Assembly: GCA_019057975.1 (NCBI GenBank)
Contig: JAHLWJ010000010.1
Coordinates: forward strand, 1-31,845
Reading direction: 5' to 3'
Length of the DNA stretch: 31,845 nt
Origin: Promethearchaeota archaeon
Lineage (GTDB): Archaea; Asgardarchaeota; Lokiarchaeia; Sigynarchaeales; SOKP01
Below are positions 25,618 to 31,845 of the stretch, piece by piece. The notes below the pieces were generated by a model that saw only the letters and a list, made by a program, of their open reading frames with translations, did no database searches and was not told the origin of the DNA. The stretch's first letter is position 1. Every line of letters begins with the position of its first letter. The position numbers and the translations under genes were made by a program.

Positions 25618-26765
25618 GAAAAGCTAAAGTTATCAAATCGAAAGAAAATAATTTATATATAAAGGGAAGAGGACTTCCTAAAGGATGTAAACTTTGTCTA
25701 AAAGGACAAAAAACAGTATTATTTTTAAATGGAATATGTCAAAAACCCGATCATTGCTCTTGGTATTGCCCGATTTCAATAGAAAGAAGAGATAAAAATT
25801 TAACTTTCGCAAATGAGATCGAAATTACTTCAAAAGAGGGTTTGTTAGAAGAAGTGAATAAGATCGATGCCAAAGGAATGAGTATTACTGGCGGTGAACC
25901 ACTTTCTGAATTGAATTTAGAGAAAACTCTTGATTATATTAAATATATAAAAATTCAAAAGGGTTATAAATTCCATGTTCATCTATACACGAATGGCATT
26001 AACTTCAATAATTCAATTGCCCGTAAACTCGCTCTAGCAGGATTGGATGAAATTAGATTCCATCCTCCCAAAGAAGCCTGGTCAAACATTGAACTTGCTT
26101 TGAATAAAGGATTGGTTGTTGGAGCAGAAGTTCCCGTCATACCTAATAAAGAAAAGATAAAAGAGCTTCACAAATTTATCATTTATCTCAATAGTATAGG
26201 GGTAGACTTTATAAATCTAAATGAATTTGAATATTGTTTTCCTAATAGTGAATCATTAAAAAGCCGAGGATATCAATTGAAAAAAGGTTCCATTGCATCT
26301 GTAGTCAATAGTTATGAAGTTGCAATTGATCTAATGAAAAATTTGAGTAATAAAGTTTCAATCAAAATGCATTTTTGTCTTATACATTCAAAGGATTATT
26401 ATCAGTTAAAAAATAGGTACTTACGAAGGGCTAAAAATATAAAATTACCATTTGAGGTAATTACTGAAGAAGGGCTTTTAATGTTCGCTCAAATCGAGGG
26501 AAATAGGGATGATATAGAAAAATTTAGCAATATCTTATTAACAGAAATGAAAATAAATAAAAATCTTATATTATTTAATGGGAATGACATAAAATTACCT
26601 ATCTCTCTCTCAATAGATAACCAAATTATATCCTTATTTGAAAGATTTCGACTTAAAGGATATATTGTGGAAATGATACCCTTTAGACAGCAAAAATATC
26701 AACAAATAACAGAAAAAACCCCAATAAAATTATTTAAAGAAGAATTTGGCTTAAATGAAAGTTAA
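25614..26765 (+). CDS. Radical SAM protein (COG2108-like)
   Basis: Iron-sulfur radical SAM enzyme of an archaeal family once likened to pyruvate formate-lyase activases; substrate unknown. An N-terminal Cys25-x2-Cys28 pair (CKLC) precedes the cluster motif. The cluster cysteines are spaced Cys42-x5-Cys48-x3-Cys52 (ICQKPDHCSWYCPIS) instead of the standard CxxxCxxC. The SAM-binding motif GGEP is at 93-96. The C-terminal third (from about 290) looks like an extra alpha-beta domain. Length 383. It overlaps its upstream neighbour by four bases and its downstream neighbour by eleven, a strong sign of a joint operon. Confidence 0.87.
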   Translation: MRKAKVIKSKENNLYIKGRGLPKGCKLCLKGQKTVLFLNGICQKPDHCSWYCPISIERRDKNLTFANEIEITSKEGLLEEVNKIDAKGMSITGGEPLSELNLEKTLDYIKYIKIQKGYKFHVHLYTNGINFNNSIARKLALAGLDEIRFHPPKEAWSNIELALNKGLVVGAEVPVIPNKEKIKELHKFIIYLNSIGVDFINLNEFEYCFPNSESLKSRGYQLKKGSIASVVNSYEVAIDLMKNLSNKVSIKMHFCLIHSKDYYQLKNRYLRRAKNIKLPFEVITEEGLLMFAQIEGNRDDIEKFSNILLTEMKINKNLILFNGNDIKLPISLSIDNQIISLFERFRLKGYIVEMIPFRQQKYQQITEKTPIKLFKEEFGLNES

Positions 26766-27213
26766 AAATGTTAATTCAAGAGATTTAGAACAAATTATGA
26801 TCCTTGAAAAAGAGGTATTCAGGGAAAATGCATTTTCTAAACAATTAATGGGGGAATTAATACACCGCAATACTTTATTTTTAAAATTAGTTAATGGTAA
26901 AAATAAGCATGAACTTATTGGTTTTATAATACTCATAAAAGATAGAAAAGACAGAATTAATATTATTAATTTTCTCATAAACCCAAGATTTCAAAACAAA
27001 GGGTATGGTGCTCTTCTCTTAAAAAATACATTACAGAGGATAACACGATTAAAAGGGATCAAGAAAGTAGTATTAAACGTTCAAGTAAGTAATTCACAAG
27101 CAATTAAATTATACGCGAAATTTAATTTTAGAAAAAATCCAAAAAAAATTGAGAATTATTATCAATCTGGAGAAAGTGCCTATTTAATGGAATTATTTAT
27201 AGCCTCTCTATAA
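26755..27213 (+). CDS. GNAT N-acetyltransferase, RimI-like
   Basis: Acetyl-CoA-dependent acetyltransferase related to RimI/Ard1, which acetylate protein N-termini. The acetyl-CoA-binding motif A is NPRFQNKGYGALLL (residues 76-89; Q80-x2-G83-x-G85). The NSQAIKLYAKFNFRK segment further on is the usual motif B region of this group. Length 152 is typical. It is the last gene of the cutA operon and overlaps the radical SAM gene by eleven bases. A diverged member: its real substrate cannot be told from sequence. Confidence 0.88.
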   Translation: MKVKNVNSRDLEQIMILEKEVFRENAFSKQLMGELIHRNTLFLKLVNGKNKHELIGFIILIKDRKDRINIINFLINPRFQNKGYGALLLKNTLQRITRLKGIKKVVLNVQVSNSQAIKLYAKFNFRKNPKKIENYYQSGESAYLMELFIASL

Positions 27214-27220
27214 ACTAAAA

Positions 27221-27230
27221 CTTATAAATA
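27221..27230 (+). promoter_or_regulatory. TATA-box-like sequence upstream of the 51-residue gene
   Basis: CTTATAAATA, a good match to the archaeal TATA box, lies eight bases after the end of the GNAT gene and about 75 nt before the GTG start of the next gene. A transcript starting some 25 nt downstream would have a leader of about 55 nt. It suggests that a new transcription unit begins here. Confidence 0.4.
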
Positions 27231-27305
27231 AATTCTATTATAATATGTGTAAATATCAATATTAATTATTTCATATCAATTTTAAATAAAAGGGGTTGAT
27301 AAAAA

Positions 27306-27461
27306 GTGGCACCCATTGGTAAAGAACTTCAAGAAGAAATTGAGAAAGGTGTTTCGCTCGAAAAAGTTGATGAAGAAGAACTCCAAAAACGAGAAGAAGA
27401 AAAGAAGAAACGCATGGAAGAACTTGAGAAAGTAAAAGCAGCTATAGGGCAAAAAGATTAG
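27306..27461 (+). CDS. Small highly charged protein of unknown function (51 residues)
   Basis: A GTG-started frame (MAPIGKELQEEIEKG..., ending KAAIGQKD) with nearly half of its residues Glu or Lys, predicted to form one long helix or coiled coil. GGGGTTGAT lies before the start as a ribosome-binding site with fair spacing, and a TATA-like box is found upstream. Codons follow a regular coding pattern (frequent GAA/AAA with several GAG, CGA and CGC), and the frame is clean within an otherwise AT-rich spacer. It lies 141 nt before pelA. No family is recognised. Confidence 0.7.
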   Translation: MAPIGKELQEEIEKGVSLEKVDEEELQKREEEKKKRMEELEKVKAAIGQKD

Positions 27462-27602
27462 AATTTATTAGTTTATTTTTTTATATTTTTTTATTTATTT
27501 TAATTATTTTAATTCAATATTTTTCGATCTCAAATTAAATTAAGCTTATCTTAAACTATTGATTAATTTTAAATAGCAACTATTTGGAGTTAGTTTTAGG
27601 AT

Positions 27603-28676
27603 TTGAAAATCATAGAAATTGATCAGAAACATGGGGAGATTATAGTTAAACCTGAGAATCTTAACGATTTATGGACTCTTTATAATATCATAAGTGAGGA
27701 AGATGAGATATCCGCCCGCACACAGAGAAGAGTTGTGTTGAAAGAAGGATCCAAAGGCGAGAGAAAAGTAATGAAGTTGAAATTGAAGGTTGAAACAATT
27801 GCTTTTCATGAATTTTCAAATCGATTAAGGGTAAAAGGAAAAATTCTTGAGGGCCCTGATGATTTTGTTAGCCACGGTTCTTATCACACATTTAATATAG
27901 AAAAATTACAAAAAATTACTATAGTCAAGGAAAAGTGGTCAAATTACGAATTAAAACGATTAAAAGAAAGTTCAAAATTTGAGAATAATTTCATTATATT
28001 GCTTATAGCAATTGAAACAGGTTTAGCAACAATTGCTATTATAACCAATTTCAGCCATAAAAGGATTGCTACGATCAAAACTCACATTCCCGGAAAAAGA
28101 TATCAACAAACTTATCGTAATAAGGCATTATTAGAATTTTATGAGAGTATTGGGAAGGTCGTAAAGGAAAATCTAAAAATACATGATGTGAATCTAATAA
28201 TCATTTGTGGTCCAGGAAATACAAAAGATAATTTTGTTGACCATTTGAGGAAAACCCTTGATCCTAGTTATTCAACTAGAATTGAGATTTGTCATGCAAG
28301 CTCTGGAACAGAAAGTGCAATTATTGAAACGTTAAAATCTAAAAAACTAGCGAAATTAAAAAAGGAAGTTAAGATCTTACAGGAAACTGTACTCATTGAA
28401 AGCGTTATCGCCCAATTCGCCCTTGACGCTGATCTTATTGTTATAGGGATGGATGAGGTTTCTAGTGCTTCTGAGAGGGGGGCAATTAAACAACTTTTGA
28501 TTGCAGATGTAATGATTCGAGGAGCCTCGAAAGATCATAAGTTAAAAATTGAAGAGATCATAACTAACGTGGAAAATGCAGGAGGTGCAATAAATATTAT
28601 GAGTACTGAAAATGTTGCTGGAGATCAATTGGTAAATTTAGGATCATTGGTTGGAATTTTACGATATAAACTTTAG
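27603..28676 (+). CDS. pelA: aPelota, mRNA surveillance / ribosome rescue factor
   Basis: Archaeal Pelota/Dom34, a paralogue of release factor aRF1 that enters the A site of stalled ribosomes with aEF1A and, with ABCE1, splits them. Three domains are seen: an N-terminal Sm-like domain (1-130, with GSYHTFNIE near 92-100), a central domain without the GGQ motif of true release factors (about 135-260), and a C-terminal eRF1-like domain 3 (about 265-357). At 357 residues it has the normal length. The start is TTG at 27603, with GGAG some 13 nt upstream. The next gene follows after only 9 nt, so the two are probably cotranscribed. Confidence 0.95.
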   Translation: MKIIEIDQKHGEIIVKPENLNDLWTLYNIISEEDEISARTQRRVVLKEGSKGERKVMKLKLKVETIAFHEFSNRLRVKGKILEGPDDFVSHGSYHTFNIEKLQKITIVKEKWSNYELKRLKESSKFENNFIILLIAIETGLATIAIITNFSHKRIATIKTHIPGKRYQQTYRNKALLEFYESIGKVVKENLKIHDVNLIIICGPGNTKDNFVDHLRKTLDPSYSTRIEICHASSGTESAIIETLKSKKLAKLKKEVKILQETVLIESVIAQFALDADLIVIGMDEVSSASERGAIKQLLIADVMIRGASKDHKLKIEEIITNVENAGGAINIMSTENVAGDQLVNLGSLVGILRYKL

Positions 28677-28685
28677 TAAATTAAT

Positions 28686-29717
28686 ATGAAAACTGAATCA
28701 ATCTATGTTAATAAAAAATCGGGAATTCCCCTATATGGAATAGATTATATAGGAGTAATTGACCGAGGTACAAATGTCATAGAACTTAAACCCTTGACAT
28801 TATGCAACCTAAAATGTAAATACTGTTTTGTAAGAGCAGGTGATTATAATAATAATTTTATAGTCGATCATAGTTACTTAATCGAGAAAGTAGATGAAAT
28901 AATAGAAAATAAAGGAAGGTATAATATTGAAATCCATTTAGCACCATACGGAGAAATTTTACTTTATCCAAAACTTATAGAATTAATTGAAAATCTTTGG
29001 AAAATAGAAGGAACTGAAACAATAACTATGCAATCTAACGGAATGCTCCTCAATCAAGGATTAATTAAAGAGCTAGAAGAAGTAGGATTAACACGCATCA
29101 ATATTAGTTTAAATTCTTTAAATGAAGAAAAAGCAAGCTACTTGTGTGATTCATATTTCAATATAGATGCTCTGTTAAAAAACATAAAAACACTATTAAA
29201 CTCTAAAATCAATGTATTGATTGCTCCTGTATGGTTTCCAGGAGAGAATGATGATGATATAGAAGAAATAATTAAGTTTGTAATCGATTTAAGAGACCAA
29301 GGTTATTCTGAAAAGAAAATTCAAATTGGAATCCAAAAATACTTAATTTATAAAACTGGAAGAAAACTAAAAAAAATTAGACCAAAAAGCTGGGATTTCT
29401 TCTATAAACAATTATCTAGATTAGAAAAAAGATACAAGATTAAACTAAAACTTGGTCCAAGAGATTTTAATATTCATAAACGGAAAAATGTTGCATCCTT
29501 AGGCGTTAAAAAGAATGAATTCATAAAACTAACTATTATCTCTAAAGGTCGTTGGAAAAATGAATTTATTGGAAAAATTGATGATAATTTTGGAGTAAAA
29601 GTACTTGTAAACGAACCATCAATCAATTCAGAGAATTTTATTGGTAAGAAGATTACCGCTAGAATTATAAAGGCAAACTATAAAAATAACATTTTAACCG
29701 CAGTTTTTCCAATATAA
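28686..29717 (+). CDS. Radical SAM protein with C-terminal TRAM-like domain (COG2100-like)
   Basis: Archaeal radical SAM enzyme of unknown substrate. The cluster motif is canonical: CNLKCKYC with Cys40, Cys44 and Cys47. LAPYGEILLYP (about 85-95) takes the place of the GGEP region. The last 60 residues (from about 283, KGRWKNEFIGKI to the end) look like a TRAM domain, an RNA-binding beta barrel found on tRNA methylthiotransferases and m5U methyltransferases. An RNA substrate is therefore likely (inference). At 343 residues it fits the family. It starts 9 nt after pelA on the same strand. Confidence 0.88.
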   Translation: MKTESIYVNKKSGIPLYGIDYIGVIDRGTNVIELKPLTLCNLKCKYCFVRAGDYNNNFIVDHSYLIEKVDEIIENKGRYNIEIHLAPYGEILLYPKLIELIENLWKIEGTETITMQSNGMLLNQGLIKELEEVGLTRINISLNSLNEEKASYLCDSYFNIDALLKNIKTLLNSKINVLIAPVWFPGENDDDIEEIIKFVIDLRDQGYSEKKIQIGIQKYLIYKTGRKLKKIRPKSWDFFYKQLSRLEKRYKIKLKLGPRDFNIHKRKNVASLGVKKNEFIKLTIISKGRWKNEFIGKIDDNFGVKVLVNEPSINSENFIGKKITARIIKANYKNNILTAVFPI

Positions 29718-29877
29718 ACTTAAATATTAAAAAAATTATATAAATCAAAGTAAGTTATCTTTTAAGATACATTTCATAGATATTTAAAATTTTTAAAGAG
29801 AATAGATTAAAATGAAATTTGGTTTATTAAGGTTAAATTAATACTAGACTTCTTTTTTGATCATATTCCTATTGAGA

Positions 29878-30540
29878 TTAGCCAAATCCAAAATCTCTAA
29901 GGAATTTCCATCTAAAATTGTCTCTTAGAGTATCGTATTTCGCATTTTTCAGAGCACTTAAATTCTTTATATATTTATCAAAGATTTTTCTAACTCTTCT
30001 AAATAAGATTATTGGATCTATCCCAAGAACGAGTCGAGTTCCAGAAGAATCGGTCCAGCTTTCCTGAATAATAAGCCGTTTAGTCCTATCAAAACCACCA
30101 TATGGCATTATTATGGCATTATGCATAATACCACATCGGAATCCACTATAGAAATAGGAAGCAAATGTTCCAGCAGCAGGATCTTCCTCATCTGCTATCG
30201 TTTTTTGGTAGAAAAATTTAATTTTACCACTTTTTTTGAAAGTATTAGCAAATTTTGGTAGTTCTTCTTCGAGAAATTGAATAAATTCTCCTCCACTGGA
30301 GGTTTTTAGTCTTCTATTATATTGGCTTAACATATCGATAATTATACAAGAGATGGCAATCAGCATAAATCCGTTATCATTATTCCTTTTTTTCAACATA
30401 TCTTTTTTTAATACATCTCCGGGAGTGAAATAGAAAGCCTTGATTCTTGTATTAAAAAACTCAATTATTTCACTCAAATTTTTACCGTTTAAATCACTCG
30501 ATATATATCTAGGTGCTAGGCTTCTATCATTATTATACAA
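29878..30540 (-). CDS. HEPN-like protein of unknown function
   Basis: A 220-residue mainly helical protein. FASYFYSGFRCGIMHNA contains Arg135-x4-His140, the spacing of the catalytic Rx4-6H motif of HEPN-fold ribonucleases, set in the usual helix with a following hydrophobic strand. HEPN proteins often serve in toxin-antitoxin or antiviral systems; no nucleotidyltransferase antitoxin is next to it. The TTG at 30540 is the nearest standard start, but a well-placed AGGTGAT lies before an in-frame ATT at 30564, so the protein may be eight residues longer with a rare start. It is the last of four minus-strand genes at this end of the window. Confidence 0.6.
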   Translation of the reverse strand: MYNNDRSLAPRYISSDLNGKNLSEIIEFFNTRIKAFYFTPGDVLKKDMLKKRNNDNGFMLIAISCIIIDMLSQYNRRLKTSSGGEFIQFLEEELPKFANTFKKSGKIKFFYQKTIADEEDPAAGTFASYFYSGFRCGIMHNAIIMPYGGFDRTKRLIIQESWTDSSGTRLVLGIDPIILFRRVRKIFDKYIKNLSALKNAKYDTLRDNFRWKFLRDFGFG

Positions 30541-30673
30541 CTCTTCTATATTGCTAAATGTAATTTTTTATCACCTATCTGTTAATATTTATTCAGTTAT
30601 CTTTATTGAAAAGTCTGATATCAACTTATATAGAAATAATTTATCTATTTTATAATAAAGGTTATGTTTTAAC

Positions 30674-31084
30674 TCATTCACTCACGGAATCTAAAAAATT
30701 AGAATCACGAGGTTTAACTCTTGTAAGATCCGTTTCAGGCTCTCGGGAATAAAATTCTCCCGATACTTGCATAAGATAGTCTGACCTGCTATAATAATAA
30801 AACTTTTCCACTTCCTCGACTAACGCTAAACCTAAGTAATTTGAATATTTTTCAAAATTCTGTCTAACTTTCCCTTCATAGTATAGCTTTTTCTTTAAAA
30901 AATCTCCTGGATGTGTTGACCACTTTTGGTAAAAAGAGTATAGCGAGTGCTCAATATCATCGTAAAATCCTTGAACCTGTCTTGTGAGTTGCCGGTCATC
31001 CTTAAAATGATCCCAAATTACAATGAAAATTGCAACTATCCCTATAACTCCGCCAATAATTTCTAAAATGTCCAATAAATTCAT
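30674..31084 (-). CDS. Hypothetical protein with one N-terminal transmembrane segment
   Basis: Not recognised. A hydrophobic segment at residues 5-25 (DILEIIGGVIGIVAIFIVIW) would anchor a soluble, charged 110-residue domain with several aromatic residues (FYDDIEHSLYSFYQKW, EEVEKFYYYSR). The tail is acidic and probably unstructured. It resembles the small membrane proteins found beside HEPN or other defence genes only in general build. It lies 133 nt upstream of the HEPN-like gene on the same strand; joint transcription is possible. Confidence 0.65.
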   Translation of the reverse strand: MNLLDILEIIGGVIGIVAIFIVIWDHFKDDRQLTRQVQGFYDDIEHSLYSFYQKWSTHPGDFLKKKLYYEGKVRQNFEKYSNYLGLALVEEVEKFYYYSRSDYLMQVSGEFYSREPETDLTRVKPRDSNFLDSVSE

Positions 31085-31206
31085 ATCAAAATTACTATAA
31101 AGATTTAGATTTCAAAGATATTTTAAATTATTCTCCGTTTTTTATATAAATTTCTAAAAAAAGTAGACAATTAAAAACTTTGCCCTAGAACATAATCCTC
31201 CCTAAG

Positions 31207-31575
31207 CTAGTGATATCCAGGATTTTCAGGAGTGCTTGAACCGCCAATAGTATTTCCAAAGAGCTTTAAAACGGCACCAGTGCACCAACACCCAACCCAG
31301 AGTAGTACGATTCCTATTATAAATGTCCTCGTATTAATCGTTCTCCCCGTAAAAATACCCAGTACACTAAATGAAACTGCTAATCCTCCCGCTAGCAAAC
31401 AAATTATCCCAATAGAGTCAAAGATTTTAGAAAACGTAGATCCCACTTGATAACGTAGGTTAATGCCATAGAATGGAAAGAAAATAAACACACATATGAC
31501 AATTCCTAGAAATATAAATACGGTTGATCTTGAATTCCTTCTTTCTCTCATCAAATAATATTTGCTTTTAGACAT
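31207..31575 (-). CDS. Hypothetical membrane protein, three transmembrane segments
   Basis: Not recognised. A basic N-terminus (KSKYYLMRERRNSRS) is followed by three hydrophobic stretches at about residues 18-36, 51-75 and 84-107, then a short polar tail (GGSSTPENPGYH). GGTGAT, complementary to the 16S 3' tail, lies eight bases before the ATG at 31575, which supports translation. It is the second of four same-strand genes at this end. Confidence 0.65.
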   Translation of the reverse strand: MSKSKYYLMRERRNSRSTVFIFLGIVICVFIFFPFYGINLRYQVGSTFSKIFDSIGIICLLAGGLAVSFSVLGIFTGRTINTRTFIIGIVLLWVGCWCTGAVLKLFGNTIGGSSTPENPGYH

Positions 31576-31621
31576 ATTTTTTTATCACCATAAAAATTAT
31601 GATTTATACTTATTCTTCGTC

Positions 31622-31807
31622 TTAGTTTATATTGAGAAAAATCTCTCCAAATGTAATTAAAGAAATTGCTAGTAAAATCATCCTTATCGCTCTTTTTTTT
31701 TCAGTATTTTTTTGAGGGAAATTAAGTATAATTATTATAAGACTCACAAAACCACCGAATGTATACATTAACATAATGAATAAAAACATTTGATCAGTAA
31801 CATCCAT
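31622..31807 (-). CDS. Small hypothetical membrane protein, two transmembrane segments
   Basis: Sixty-one residues with two hydrophobic segments (about 7-28 and 42-58) joined by a lysine-rich loop (NFPQKNTEKKRAIR), suggesting a hairpin in the membrane with the loop on the cytoplasmic side. GAGAG lies upstream of the ATG as a weak ribosome-binding site. Its stop is 46 nt before the start of the next membrane protein on the same strand. No family is recognised, and a short hydrophobic frame in AT-rich DNA can be spurious. Confidence 0.5.
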   Translation of the reverse strand: MDVTDQMFLFIMLMYTFGGFVSLIIIILNFPQKNTEKKRAIRMILLAISLITFGEIFLNIN

Positions 31808-31845
31808 TTTTTTTAACTCTCTTTTTCTTTATTTGATATTTATTT

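Noticed and set aside
1..31845. CRISPR arrays, insertion sequences, rRNA genes
   Set aside because: I saw no regularly spaced repeats, transposase-like protein, terminal inverted repeats or rRNA sequence.

Overview
The window is a stretch of archaeal chromosome, AT-rich and densely packed. The archaeal marks are clear: unsplit RNA polymerase subunit B with Rpo5, both subunits of DNA polymerase D, Orc1/Cdc6, Cbf5, CDP-archaeol synthase, aPelota, RtcB/archease, and tRNA genes with introns and no encoded CCA. A Rab-like small GTPase fused to a roadblock domain, plus a longin-like protein, point to an Asgard archaeon (Promethearchaeota), perhaps Lokiarchaeia-like. That placement is inferred from gene content, not from a phylogeny.

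Layout. (1) 127-5577, minus strand: cbf5 and an RsmC-like methyltransferase, then rpo5 (rpoH) and rpo2 (rpoB). (2) 5697-8580: tRNA-Lys, thiL, tRNA-Thr, the roadblock-GTPase and tRNA-Leu. All three tRNA genes are interrupted; tRNA-Leu carries two insertions, one in the D-loop and one in the T-loop. (3) 8644-16155, replication: polD large subunit (minus), polD small subunit (plus), a DUF2240-like/SWIM-like protein (plus) and orc1/cdc6 (minus). A very AT-rich intergenic region lies upstream of orc1 and holds one ORB-like 12-mer, so a replication origin is possible there. (4) 16483-20012: CDP-archaeol synthase, a divergent NusA-like KH protein, archease and, convergently, RtcB, with possible tiny reading frames between the last two. 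RtcB and archease form the ligation machinery that joins tRNA exons, which fits the intron-rich tRNAs nearby. (5) 20139-23609: a longin-like/winged-helix protein of distinctly higher GC content and a large GH2 beta-mannosidase. (6) 23725-27213: a tight plus-strand operon of cutA, a membrane-anchored unknown, a nucleotidyltransferase, a radical SAM protein and a GNAT acetyltransferase. (7) 27306-29717: a 51-residue charged protein, aPelota and a radical SAM-TRAM protein. (8) 29878-31807, minus strand: a HEPN-like protein and three small membrane proteins; this end looks more accessory than the rest.

Most of the window is informational housekeeping: transcription, rRNA/tRNA modification, tRNA splicing, replication and ribosome rescue. 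TTG start codons are common (rpo5, DP1, orc1, carS, pelA). I saw no insertion sequence, CRISPR array, rRNA gene or intein.
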